From JAUVRX01 sp049664225 (lineage in GTDB: Bacteria > Acidobacteriota > Thermoanaerobaculia > Multivoradales > JAHEKO01), in contig JBATEX010000111.1 of NCBI GenBank assembly GCA_049664225.1, forward strand, positions 1 through 64,000: DNA of 64,000 nt, read 5' to 3'. The position numbers and the translations under genes are program-made. A model generated the notes under the pieces. The model saw only the letters and a program-made list of their open reading frames with translations. It was not told where the DNA came from and ran no database searches. Positions 34,796 through 43,576 of the stretch are shown one piece after another. The number at the start of each line of letters is the position of its first letter. Position 1 is the first letter of the stretch.

Positions 34796-37599
34796 AACCC
34801 TTGAAAGAGTTGTTACCCGACGCAACCAAGGATCGCTGTCTAGCCCTTGCCCGTGTGGCGATAGCACGTGTGACAGAGGTGATGGGCCTGTTGGTACTCG
34901 TCACCCTGATCGGTGGCTGTCGAGGGACGTCTACAGAAGAGCTTCCTTCGGAAGGGGCCTCGGTCGAGTTCCTGATCCAACAACCCACACAGAGGAAGCT
35001 CGATATCGAGAACTTGGCGCTGAGCCATCCTGTGGCGGCCATGCAGTTCGACGATCCTCGGGAGGCAGATCGCTGGAAGGCCTCTGCCGATGAAGCCACC
35101 GTTGTGGAGGCTGGGGCGCTGCGAGTGATTCCCGATAGTAGCCGTCTGAGGTTGATAGGCCGTGTTGGTTGGAATGTGTCTGAGGTGGACAGGGTACTGA
35201 TACATCTCGAATCGCGGTCGGGTCTTCGAGATAGAGCTTCCCGCCTGTTTTGGACCGGCCCCGGAGAGCAGTTTTCTGAGGAGCGCAGCGTGGTTGGCTC
35301 GCTCCGAAGGAAAGGCAGTGCGGAGATCTCGTTCGAAGTTCGACATCAAGACCTGTGGCCTCGTCGAGTGGAGAAGCTTCGACTTGATCTGGCAACCGAA
35401 AGTGGCGAGCCGATCGCGATCAGCCGGATCGAGGCAGTGAAGTCAGTGCCAAGGCCCGACCTGGCCCCCTATCTAACGGCTGATAACTGGAAGGTCGAGC
35501 TGGATCACGATGTCCGGAATGCCGTGCTAACAGTTTCCGGCAAAGAGATCTCGTGGATGATTTTCCGATCCGGCCCGCTGCGCCTCCGTTTTTCCTACGG
35601 CAAGCTGGCGGTCGGTGCCTCTGCCCTGCGATTCCGGGTTTCACAAGCGGTGCCCGACGGGCCGCGGACCACGCTATTCGAGGAGATCCTCGACAGCTCC
35701 AAGAGTGGAGATTCGGATCGGTGGCACGAGGCCGAAGTCGAGCTCGAGTCCACCAGGAAAGTCCGGACGATCATCTTCGAATCGGGGCCAGTGGATACTG
35801 ACACGCTTGATGGCGTTGCGGTGTGGGCTAATCCAGAGCTGGTGCCGGTTGAGGGGTCCTCTGTCCAGCCGAGCATTGTGCTCATCTCATTAGATACCCT
35901 GCGGGCTGACCGCTTGTCGCTCTACGGCTATCCTGAAACCACCTCACCCAACCTCAAGAAATGGGCTGAAGAAGATGCAATCGTCTTTCTCAACGCTGTA
36001 GCCGCAGCCCCCAGAACGCTGCCGTCTCATGCCTCTCTCTTTTCGGGGATCGACGCACTCAGACACGGCGCGAACTTCTACAGCCCTATTTCGCAGAGGC
36101 TCGATCTTCTTCCGGAGATTCTCCGCTCGGAGGGCTACAAGACGCTGGCGATCACAGGGGGTGGCGTCATGCATCCAGATTTCGGTTTGGCCCAGGGTTT
36201 TGACGAGTACAGCTATTGGCCCGATTGGGCCGGTGGGCCGGGCGAGCTGGAAGATGGACTCCGCTTGGCGAATGAGAAGCTCAGCAGAAACTCTAATCGT
36301 CCAGTTTTCCTTTTCTTCCACACCTATGAGATCCATGATCCTTACGTGCCGAGACCCCCGTACTCGGATCGGTGCTACGAGACCCCAGCGGCGCAGGGGC
36401 AGGAGAAGTACATGTTCGGGGCCCGACCGTCGAGCCGGTCCGCGGAAGATGGATTTCAACTCCACTACAGGTTCATCAAGTGGGAGCGGGGCACGAGCAT
36501 CGGCCGTGCTGTGCCCGCGACCGAATCGGATTTGCCCCTGATCAACTGTCTCTACGATAGCGGGGTCGCTTTTACCGACAACCGGATAGGGCAGTTCTTG
36601 TCGCACCTCCGAAAGGGGCCAGGTGCCGAACAGAGGATCATCGTTCTCACCTCCGATCATGGCGAGTCGCTCGGAGAACAAGGTCGTGCCAAACATGCCT
36701 ATCTGTCGGATACGAACTTGATGGTGCCGCTAGTTTTCAGAATCCCGGGGCTGAGGACGACTCGTCGCAGGATCGAGGATCAGGTCAGTCTCGTGGATGT
36801 AGCTCCGACGATTTTGGAGCTTGTTTCTTCGAGCCGCGCTATCGCAATGGATGGCGAGTCTCTGGTTCCGTTGATTCTCGGCCAGCAGACACCAGAGTCC
36901 GAGCGCCGCGCATGGAGCTATGCCGCCAACGAGAACCGAGGTCTAGGAGTTCGACTCGGCGACCAACTCAAGTACATCTTCAACAACACGGCCTGGGAGC
37001 CCGCTCTCGGGAGCGAAGAACTCTACGATCTGCGCCGCGACCCGTTCGAGCAGACGAATCTGGAACAATCCAGGAGTGACCTAGCGGAGTATTGGCGCAG
37101 TGAGACCGTCGACTACATCAGCTCCGCCGCCCCTGGGGTCCAGGTTTGGTTTCGGCACCGCGGTTGCGGCACCCTCGAAGGCGAGATCGCCGGACGGGCG
37201 GTCGGTGAGACGACGATCAAGGCTGTCGATATTCCGCCGGGCGGATTGGATTGGTCGAAGCCCAGTACGTTGAAAGTTCACGTTGTCTCCGGCGAGTCCT
37301 TCGGTATCGTAGTCGAAGAGGTTCGAGGAAGTCTGGATATCGAGTTCCGAATTTCAGGTTGCCCCGATACCTCTGAGCAGCCTTTCCACCAGAGACTCGA
37401 AATCGAGGACATGAAAGCGTCCTGGAGCCTGACAAGAAGGGCAGGGGGCTGGCGGGTGTTGGAGGAGGTCGACAATTCAGACGGCACCCTGGTGACGCTG
37501 ATACCCAATCTTCTCCGACCAGTCTCACAGCCAGGTGACGATGTGGCCGAAGATCCGGTCGTTCTGGAGCAGCTTCGAGCCCTCGGATACATCAATTGA
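34792..37599 (+). CDS. Large sulfatase-like lipoprotein with N-terminal beta domains, copy 2
   Basis: 935 residues. A lipobox-like LIGGC places Cys43 after a hydrophobic helix. Residues about 55-350 are beta-rich, possibly two carbohydrate-binding-like domains, and were not recognised. The catalytic domain begins at about 362 (IVLISLDTLRADRLS) and again has R-T-L-P-S-H (Thr409) instead of C/S-x-P-x-R; FHTYEIHDPY and LTSDHGESLGEQG follow. After the domain comes another beta segment, and the protein ends LRALGYIN, matching the tail of the upstream paralogue. ATGA overlap with that gene indicates co-expression. Confidence 0.87.
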   Translation: MKPLKELLPDATKDRCLALARVAIARVTEVMGLLVLVTLIGGCRGTSTEELPSEGASVEFLIQQPTQRKLDIENLALSHPVAAMQFDDPREADRWKASADEATVVEAGALRVIPDSSRLRLIGRVGWNVSEVDRVLIHLESRSGLRDRASRLFWTGPGEQFSEERSVVGSLRRKGSAEISFEVRHQDLWPRRVEKLRLDLATESGEPIAISRIEAVKSVPRPDLAPYLTADNWKVELDHDVRNAVLTVSGKEISWMIFRSGPLRLRFSYGKLAVGASALRFRVSQAVPDGPRTTLFEEILDSSKSGDSDRWHEAEVELESTRKVRTIIFESGPVDTDTLDGVAVWANPELVPVEGSSVQPSIVLISLDTLRADRLSLYGYPETTSPNLKKWAEEDAIVFLNAVAAAPRTLPSHASLFSGIDALRHGANFYSPISQRLDLLPEILRSEGYKTLAITGGGVMHPDFGLAQGFDEYSYWPDWAGGPGELEDGLRLANEKLSRNSNRPVFLFFHTYEIHDPYVPRPPYSDRCYETPAAQGQEKYMFGARPSSRSAEDGFQLHYRFIKWERGTSIGRAVPATESDLPLINCLYDSGVAFTDNRIGQFLSHLRKGPGAEQRIIVLTSDHGESLGEQGRAKHAYLSDTNLMVPLVFRIPGLRTTRRRIEDQVSLVDVAPTILELVSSSRAIAMDGESLVPLILGQQTPESERRAWSYAANENRGLGVRLGDQLKYIFNNTAWEPALGSEELYDLRRDPFEQTNLEQSRSDLAEYWRSETVDYISSAAPGVQVWFRHRGCGTLEGEIAGRAVGETTIKAVDIPPGGLDWSKPSTLKVHVVSGESFGIVVEEVRGSLDIEFRISGCPDTSEQPFHQRLEIEDMKASWSLTRRAGGWRVLEEVDNSDGTLVTLIPNLLRPVSQPGDDVAEDPVVLEQLRALGYIN

Positions 37600-37678
37600 G
37601 GGGGAGCTACGTCGCATGTCTGTCCTGCAGCAGCGGTCGGCCCACCGTCAAGGTGTCCGCTGCGGTCTGTCTTCCCCC
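37600..37678 (+). promoter_or_regulatory. Long imperfect hairpin between sulfatase-like gene and ECF sigma gene
   Basis: GGGGGA (37600-37605) can pair with TCCCCC (37673-37678), and GCAGCGG (37630-37636) with CCGCTGC (37657-37663), forming a two-tier structure in the 93-bp gap. No T-run follows, so it may be an attenuator, an RNA stabiliser or part of the leader of the sigma gene. Confidence 0.35.
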
Positions 37679-37692
37679 GAGAGCCGGTTCCG

Positions 37693-38262
37693 GTGAGTGA
37701 CAAGGACACCATCCGCGAGCTTCTCGCCGGCGAACCCGACACCGTCGATGAAGTGCGGAGTTGGATTCAGCTGGCATGTGTCCCCCATAGAAATCAGCTG
37801 GGGAATATCCTCGAAGACCTAGAACAGCAAGTTCTGCTCGAATTGACAATCACCCTGCGGAAAGGGCGGTTCAAGGGCACGAGCAGCCTGCGGACCTTCG
37901 TTCGTGCTTGCAGCCATCACCGTTGCATCGACGAGATTCGTCGGATGAGTCGGCGCACCTGGGTGGATATCGATGGGATAACTCTTCAGTCGAGCACTCC
38001 TTCCATCCTCGAGGAGATAACCTTCGACGAGGAGGTGGCACTCGCACTGAGAGTCCAGGCGGAGATGTCCGAAGGATGTCGTGAGCTCTGGAATCTTCTG
38101 CAGCAAGGGCTGAGCTACCGTGAGATGAGTCGCCAGCTCGGTGTTGCCGAGGGGACCTTGCGGGTGCGAGTTCTGCGCTGTCGAAAGCAGGCCCTGGACA
38201 CCCGGGCCCGACTTGTCGAAGGAAATTCAGGTAACAAATCTCCAGAGCCGTCGACTGTGTAG
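37693..38262 (+). CDS. ECF-type RNA polymerase sigma factor
   Basis: 189 residues, GTG start. Region 2 spans about 25-95 (LEDLEQQVLLELTITL, LRTFVRACSHHRCIDEIRR) and region 4 about 125-175, with the helix-turn-helix GLSYREMSRQLGVAEGTLRVRVLRCRKQAL. No region 3, typical of ECF factors. Twenty-one base pairs before a zinc anti-sigma gene, so the pair forms a classic sigma/anti-sigma switch. Its targets are unknown; the secreted protein at 38996 is an obvious candidate. Confidence 0.9.
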   Translation: MSDKDTIRELLAGEPDTVDEVRSWIQLACVPHRNQLGNILEDLEQQVLLELTITLRKGRFKGTSSLRTFVRACSHHRCIDEIRRMSRRTWVDIDGITLQSSTPSILEEITFDEEVALALRVQAEMSEGCRELWNLLQQGLSYREMSRQLGVAEGTLRVRVLRCRKQALDTRARLVEGNSGNKSPEPSTV

Positions 38263-38283
38263 GGTAGAGACGAGGATTCTTGA

Positions 38284-38937
38284 GTGAAAATTGGCTGTGT
38301 ACAGTGCGTCGAGCTGCTACCCTGGCTCTTGAACGAATCGCTTGATGAAGGCGAACGTTCATCCGTGCTTGGCCATCTCCGGAGCTGCTCTGACTGTCAG
38401 CGTGAATGGGAGGGAACCCAGCGCGCGGCCTGGATGTTGGAACAGCACGTGCCGAGTCGAGATCTAGTCGACCATGTACTTGGCATAGAGATGTTGTATT
38501 CCTCCCAGATAATCGAGAATCACCTCGCGGCATGCGATGCCTGCCGAAGAGAGGCCGAGACTATGACTGCAGAAGGTCGAGTCGTTTTGATGAGGCCGAA
38601 GGCAGAGCAAGATCATCCGGCGGCAACGCGCAGAGCCGCGACACGAGGACACCGGGCGTGGCTCGTGGCCGCCAGCCTGGCCGCTGCCGTTTTGATAGCC
38701 CTCCTTTGGAGTTCGCCGCAGACCTCGAGGCCGGTGCCAGGGCAGCTGTCGGGCGGTGAAGCAAGCGACCTTGCGATGCACGCCGATTCGGTGGAGATAA
38801 CCGTCGAAGGGTTTGAGCAGGCGGCTCTTGAAGGTGCGACTCAACCCGACGAGGGGCTGCATGCCGACGGTTTCGACTCGGGGGGTCTTGGCTCGTGGTC
38901 CCATATCGAGAAATCAGGGCAAGACCCAACTGGATAG
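38284..38937 (+). CDS. Anti-sigma factor with two zinc-finger motifs and GFDSG-type tail
   Basis: 217 residues, GTG start. The cytoplasmic part has HLRSCSDC (H31, C35, C38, with C5/C8 nearby) and a second HLAACDAC (H80, C84, C87), both of the zf-HC2/ZAS type. One helix (126-142) crosses the membrane. The outer part ends in DGFDSGGLGSWS (195-206), a motif like that in the lipoprotein at 48212-48457. It should hold the upstream ECF factor inactive until an envelope signal releases it. Two zinc motifs in one anti-sigma are less usual and may reflect an internal duplication. Confidence 0.88.
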   Translation: MKIGCVQCVELLPWLLNESLDEGERSSVLGHLRSCSDCQREWEGTQRAAWMLEQHVPSRDLVDHVLGIEMLYSSQIIENHLAACDACRREAETMTAEGRVVLMRPKAEQDHPAATRRAATRGHRAWLVAASLAAAVLIALLWSSPQTSRPVPGQLSGGEASDLAMHADSVEITVEGFEQAALEGATQPDEGLHADGFDSGGLGSWSHIEKSGQDPTG

Positions 38938-38995
38938 AGAACAGCAATCAAGCAACGAGACCGACACGCATTGAACAACGAACGGAGGTTGAAGA

Positions 38996-39700
38996 ATGAA
39001 ATCACGAATCATCGCAATCACAGCTGTCATGGTCCTGGTCATCGCCGGCGCGGGACTTGCGGATACCCTAGAAGTGATCGGGGCCGCTGCCATGGAAGGG
39101 AGCTTCGGTCTCAGGGTGAATCACGACAATACTTCTACCGCTTACGTCCAGGACAACAGTCCCAATGAAGAGAGCATCTACCGCTACGAGTTCCTCTTCA
39201 ATCCCAACAACATTTCCAATGGGATCACTTCGAACTGGCGGCATACGATCTTCTGGGCCCAGAGCGCGAATCCGAGACCCGGGAATGGCATTTGCCCAGA
39301 CGGTGTCAACGCCAAGGTCTTCGCCACTCGTGTGTTCTTGACTCTGCGGCAAGGTGGACAGACATATGGCGTGCGTGCGGTCATGATGGGAAACATCTGC
39401 GGTAAGCTCGGAACCCTCAATCTCGACATCCCGACGAACTCTCCGAGCAAGATCTGTGGTTACTTTGAGCAAGCCACCACCCCGGCCGGGTTAGGCGAGC
39501 ATGGTCTTGCAGTGGTCGGCCCCACCGACGCTTGCCCAAGCCATGGGTCCGCTGCATACGATACCAACGAGATCAGGAACGCCGAGTTGTCAGTCATTCA
39601 GGTGCAAATGGGTAGCCTGGCGGTCAATACCTTCAACCGAGGCGAAAACGGTGATCTGGATTTCGACCAGTTCGCTTCATTTAGAACTCTCGCTCCGTAG
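38996..39700 (+). CDS. Secreted protein of unknown family
   Basis: 234 residues with a signal peptide (1-21) and a GGAGG ribosome site. The mature protein is beta-rich with Asn, Gly and Thr, has a few Cys (CPDG, ICGKL, KICGYF, ACPSH) that could form disulfides, and no motif I recognise. It follows the ECF/anti-sigma pair by 58 bp and is closed by a strong terminator, so it may be the effector or sensor target of that module. Confidence 0.8.
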   Translation: MKSRIIAITAVMVLVIAGAGLADTLEVIGAAAMEGSFGLRVNHDNTSTAYVQDNSPNEESIYRYEFLFNPNNISNGITSNWRHTIFWAQSANPRPGNGICPDGVNAKVFATRVFLTLRQGGQTYGVRAVMMGNICGKLGTLNLDIPTNSPSKICGYFEQATTPAGLGEHGLAVVGPTDACPSHGSAAYDTNEIRNAELSVIQVQMGSLAVNTFNRGENGDLDFDQFASFRTLAP

Positions 39701-39726
39701 CGACGATCTTATAGTTGGATCTCCCA

Positions 39727-39757
39727 GGGCTCGCGCTCCGCGCGAGCCCTTTTTTTT
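39727..39757 (+). terminator. Rho-independent terminator
   Basis: A perfect 10-bp GC-rich stem, GGGCTCGCGC / GCGCGAGCCC with a TCC loop, followed at once by eight T residues. The clearest intrinsic terminator in the window; it closes the ECF module. Confidence 0.95.
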
Positions 39758-39862
39758 CAGCACGGCGCAGCGAGGTCCGTCTGCGGCTCGATCTTTGACA
39801 GCTGGCAGTCTCGCTTTGATGGCGGAAATACGAGGCTGCGAAGGGAGGTATGATCAGGTTCT

Positions 39863-40789
39863 ATGGACCCATCCGAACGTTCGACCAAGGTCGCGAGATT
39901 CTGGGATCAGACCACCCAGGAGTCTTTTGCGCCGACGACCTACTGGCTGGCGAATCCAGTGGTGCACGACCGCTACCAGCGTCGCGCCACAGCTGGCAGG
40001 TCGCGACATTGGGTGAACTATTGCATAGAAAAGTTCTTGGCTGGCAGGCGACCCGTAAGTCGGATGCTGGATGTCGGTTGTGGTGATGGTCAGCTGGACA
40101 GACATTTGCTGCTGCTGAATGCTGCCGAGCGGCTCGATGCCATCGACATCTCTGCAAAGCGTATCGACGAGGCTTGTAGGATTGCAAACGAACAGGGCCT
40201 GAGCAGCATTCAGTACCATGTGCAGGATGCCGAAGCGGATGCATTTCCCGCCCCACCGTATGATGCGGTCATCATGGATTCGGCACTCCATCACATGGAG
40301 GGCCTGGAGGCCTTCCTGGCCAAGACCGCAGATTCACTCGAGCCGGACGGATACCTGTTCCTGAATGAATATGTCGGACCGAACCGCTTCGATCTGAGCC
40401 AACGCGAAAAGGACCTTGTACGGGCGTGCTTCACCCTGATTCCGGAGCGTTACCGCAGGTCCTTGCAGCCCGAGGACGAGGGCCGTGTCCTGACGGAGCC
40501 CTGGATACCGGATCCCGAGGCGGTAGCCATGGAAGACCCTTCCGAATCGGTACGGTCTCGAGACATTCCCGCGGCCCTTCTCGGCTCGTTCGAGATCCTC
40601 GAATTGCACAAGGCCGGTGGAACGCTGCTGCATTTCGTGCTGCAGTCCATCGCAGGTCACTTCAGAGAAGAAGATCCCGCTTCGATGGTGGTGCTTCGCC
40701 AGCTGTTTGCCATCGAAGAAGGGCTGATCGAAATAGGCGAACTGGACAGCCACTTCGTATTGGTGGTGGCCAGGCCGAAGCAGGCATGA
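39863..40789 (+). CDS. SAM-dependent methyltransferase
   Basis: 308 residues with class I motifs: MLDVGCGDGQL (motif I, about 68-78), DAIDISAKRIDEA (motif II), VQDAEADAF, and MDSALHHMEGLEAFL (motif IV). The C-terminal half is longer than small methyltransferases. It stands alone between the ECF terminator and a convergent polysaccharide operon, so methylation of a glycan or lipid is possible but not shown. Confidence 0.9.
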   Translation: MDPSERSTKVARFWDQTTQESFAPTTYWLANPVVHDRYQRRATAGRSRHWVNYCIEKFLAGRRPVSRMLDVGCGDGQLDRHLLLLNAAERLDAIDISAKRIDEACRIANEQGLSSIQYHVQDAEADAFPAPPYDAVIMDSALHHMEGLEAFLAKTADSLEPDGYLFLNEYVGPNRFDLSQREKDLVRACFTLIPERYRRSLQPEDEGRVLTEPWIPDPEAVAMEDPSESVRSRDIPAALLGSFEILELHKAGGTLLHFVLQSIAGHFREEDPASMVVLRQLFAIEEGLIEIGELDSHFVLVVARPKQA

Positions 40790-40829
40790 GTCGCGATTCC
40801 AACCCAGGATCCAATCTCGGCACGGCCAT

Positions 40830-42464
40830 TCATTGCAGGTAGCCGAAGGCCTTCAGGCGCTCTTGAAGTTCCAGATCGAGGTCTCGAGAAGTCTGGAAGG
40901 AGTCGAACCGAATTCCTCTGTTCGTAAGGATCTCGTTGAGCTCGCGAACAACGTGCGGTTGCCTTCGAAAGACGTTCGTCTGAGCCACTGGGTCATCGCG
41001 CAGGTCGTAGAGCTCGAACGTTGAGAGCGGACCCTGGCCTCGAAATCTGAAGGAAAGGCACCTCGCGTCTCCGCTCCTTCCCAGGCTGGCTGGCGAGATA
41101 CAGCCATCTGCCTCGAGCGTGATTCGGGCCAGAGGGACTCCTGGCGGCGGCGCGATCTCGATCGTGGTCCAGGCGTCTGGACGTATCTCATGGGATCCAT
41201 CCTCGACGCCATTGAGCTCGACCCTCAAGACCCTGGGTTGGTTGTAGCTCGATACCCTGAACCGGATCTCGTCGGATGCCACGTCGAAAGACACGGAGTG
41301 GCTGACCCATACGGGCTTTTGGTCGCTCTGCAGTAAGGAGGTGGCGAGAAACTGAGAGAAGCCGTTCTTGTTGAGGCGGAGGACTGTTCGAGTCGGATTC
41401 ACGAAGGACTCGGCATAGGCCTGGGATTCTTCGGGCTCATGGCCACCCAACAGCAGGTCCACCAAACTCCGACCCGACTGTTGGGGAATCGCGAGACCGG
41501 CAATGTCGAGCAGGGTCGGAGCTATGTCGATACTCTCTACGAGGGATTGAACTCGCCGCGGTTTGTGGAGCCCCGGGTGTAGGAATATCAAGGGGACTCT
41601 CAGCGTCTCCGGGTACACCTGTTGATGCACCATCCTGCCGTGTTCTCGAAACTCTTCACCGTGGTCCGAGGTGAGCACGAGCGTTATCTGGTCGCTCAAG
41701 CGCAGGCGGGCCAGATCTGAGAAGAGTTGGCGGAGCATGTCGTCGACGTAGTTGATGGACCCGTCGTAGAGCGACTCGAAGTACTTGGTGGTCCGTGGGG
41801 TGATTTGTAGCTCGCCTCGGTTGACTGCCACGAGATTGGGCCCGGTTGGTTCGAAAGTGTTCGGGACCGGCCCCTGCCAATACAGACTGGAGTATGGCTC
41901 CATGGGTGTGTAGGGATCGTGGACCGAGTAGGTATGGAGAAAGAGGAAGAAGGGCTCATCGTCTTCGAGGCCTTCGAGAAACTCCAGGCCACGGCCGAAA
42001 GTCTCTTCTACATCGCTTTCAACTTGGCCAGCCCGATCGCTGAAGACCTCGAATCCCCTGGCGAAACCGTAGTCTCCATCGACGTATCCACCCTCCGTGA
42101 ATCCGCCCGTTCTGAAACCGTTCGCCTGGAAGATCTCCGGCAGGGTCGGTATCTCAGGAGACAGGACACCATCTGGCGGGTAGACGCCGTGCTCAGCCGG
42201 ATAGAGACCGGTGAAGATGGACATATGGGAGGGGAGCGTTCCCGGAAGCTGGACGAAGGCGTTCTCGAAGAGGACGCCGCGCGCCGCAAGTGTGTCGATA
42301 AAGGGGCTGGTCACGCGTGTGTAGCCGTAACAGCTCAGATGGTCGGCTCGAAGGGTGTCGATCGATATCAGGATGAAGCCCCGGGTCGGTGCGAGAGTCT
42401 TCGTCGGCTCTGCTTCGCATCCCAGGGTCAGAAGGAGAAGAGACCCCGCAAGGGCTTGTCTCAT
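40830..42464 (-). CDS. Sulfatase-like lipoprotein (Thr-type), copy 3
   Basis: 544 residues. A short signal ends in LTLGC (Cys16). The enzyme core closely matches copy 1 at 33053-34795: SIDTLRADHLSCYGY, G-T-L-P-S-H (Thr77), GGYVDGDYGFARGF, FLHTYSVHDPY, TSDHGEEF and VYPETLRVPLIFLHP. The C-terminus LKAFGYLQ copies the tail of the other two. It overlaps the upstream glycosyltransferase by 4 bp and is the last gene of the Wzm-Wzt glycan operon, tying this enzyme family to polysaccharide processing. Confidence 0.9.
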   Translation of the reverse strand: MRQALAGSLLLLTLGCEAEPTKTLAPTRGFILISIDTLRADHLSCYGYTRVTSPFIDTLAARGVLFENAFVQLPGTLPSHMSIFTGLYPAEHGVYPPDGVLSPEIPTLPEIFQANGFRTGGFTEGGYVDGDYGFARGFEVFSDRAGQVESDVEETFGRGLEFLEGLEDDEPFFLFLHTYSVHDPYTPMEPYSSLYWQGPVPNTFEPTGPNLVAVNRGELQITPRTTKYFESLYDGSINYVDDMLRQLFSDLARLRLSDQITLVLTSDHGEEFREHGRMVHQQVYPETLRVPLIFLHPGLHKPRRVQSLVESIDIAPTLLDIAGLAIPQQSGRSLVDLLLGGHEPEESQAYAESFVNPTRTVLRLNKNGFSQFLATSLLQSDQKPVWVSHSVSFDVASDEIRFRVSSYNQPRVLRVELNGVEDGSHEIRPDAWTTIEIAPPPGVPLARITLEADGCISPASLGRSGDARCLSFRFRGQGPLSTFELYDLRDDPVAQTNVFRRQPHVVRELNEILTNRGIRFDSFQTSRDLDLELQERLKAFGYLQ

Positions 42465-43576
42465 GGCTCGGTGGTCTCAGCCAAGCGCCGGAATAGTCTC
42501 CGATAGCTCGCAGCGACCTCGTCCCAGTTGTAGAGACGGCTCGCTCGCTCGAGACAGGACCGACCCCTCTCGTGGGCGTTTTGAGGGTCGCTCCGCATCG
42601 ACTCGAGCGCACGAGACAGGGTCTGGGGCCGGGAGGCTGTGAAGTAGTGTGCGGTTTCGCCTGCCACCTCGCGGTTCTCGGGAGTGTCGTTGACCACGAC
42701 GCAGTTTCCGTAGCCCATGGCCTCGACGAGTGCCGGATGAGTGCCGCCGACCTCGGTGGCGTGAACATAGGCCAGGGCATGGGAAAGCAGCTCTCGATAG
42801 CCTCGCCCGTAGATCGGTCCAGGAAAGAGGATTCGAGGGTCGGCGTTGTCGACGAAACTGCGAATGAAGCGATCGGCGTAGGGAGCGCCTCCCACCATCA
42901 CCAAAGGAAGATCGCCCTCCACCCGGCGGTAGGCTTCGGCCACCCGATGAGGGTTGTTTTCGGGCTCGAAACGGCTCACGTAGAGAAAGTACTTTGCCGG
43001 TTTCAAACCCAGGCTATCCAGCGTATCACCGGGCGCTTCGGGTTTCGGGTCGACGCCATAGGCGATGACGGTCGACTCGCACCCATAGCGCTCCAGATAG
43101 TACTCCCGGATGACCTCAGCATCCGTGATCAGGACGTCCGGCAAAGCCACGGACAGACGCTCCGACAGGGCGTAGGCTGCGCGTCCCAGGAATCCCCATT
43201 TGGCTCGCTGCCGCTCGATTCCGTCGACGTGCAGGGCGACCGGAGTTCCGGTTACTCTCAAGAGAGGCACGAAGATGGCGTTGATGGAGTTGACGACAAG
43301 AGCTGCGTCGAAGCGCTGCCGCGAAGCGTCGAGACAGGAGAGCAGGGTGTGTACGGGAGTATCCAGGTGCTTGCTTCGCAGGGTTGGAAGGACTCTCAGT
43401 CGAACCCCTTTGAAGCAGCCCAAATCACGGGGCGTGTTGTAACTGCGACAGTAAACCGTGACGTCGAAGCCGAGCCGAACCAGCCTGGTCGACAGCTCCT
43501 CCATGAGGGTCTCGTAGCCGCCGTAGCGGGCTGGAATCCCCCGACTCCCGATGAGGGCCACGCGCAGAGGGCTCAT
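42461..43576 (-). CDS. Glycosyltransferase with DUF1972 (GT4, rhamnosyltransferase-like)
   Basis: 371 residues from the ATG at 43576. The N-terminal VALIGSRGIPARYGGYETL is the signature of the DUF1972 domain found in Cps2T-like rhamnosyltransferases; the GT1/GT4 domain follows with YFLYVSRFEPENNP (about 197) and the E-x7-E-type region THPALVEAMGYGN. The frame is open much further upstream, but the ATGA overlap with the previous gene (43573-43576) decides the start. It overlaps the sulfatase-like gene by 4 bp. Confidence 0.9.
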   Translation of the reverse strand: MSPLRVALIGSRGIPARYGGYETLMEELSTRLVRLGFDVTVYCRSYNTPRDLGCFKGVRLRVLPTLRSKHLDTPVHTLLSCLDASRQRFDAALVVNSINAIFVPLLRVTGTPVALHVDGIERQRAKWGFLGRAAYALSERLSVALPDVLITDAEVIREYYLERYGCESTVIAYGVDPKPEAPGDTLDSLGLKPAKYFLYVSRFEPENNPHRVAEAYRRVEGDLPLVMVGGAPYADRFIRSFVDNADPRILFPGPIYGRGYRELLSHALAYVHATEVGGTHPALVEAMGYGNCVVVNDTPENREVAGETAHYFTASRPQTLSRALESMRSDPQNAHERGRSCLERASRLYNWDEVAASYRRLFRRLAETTEP

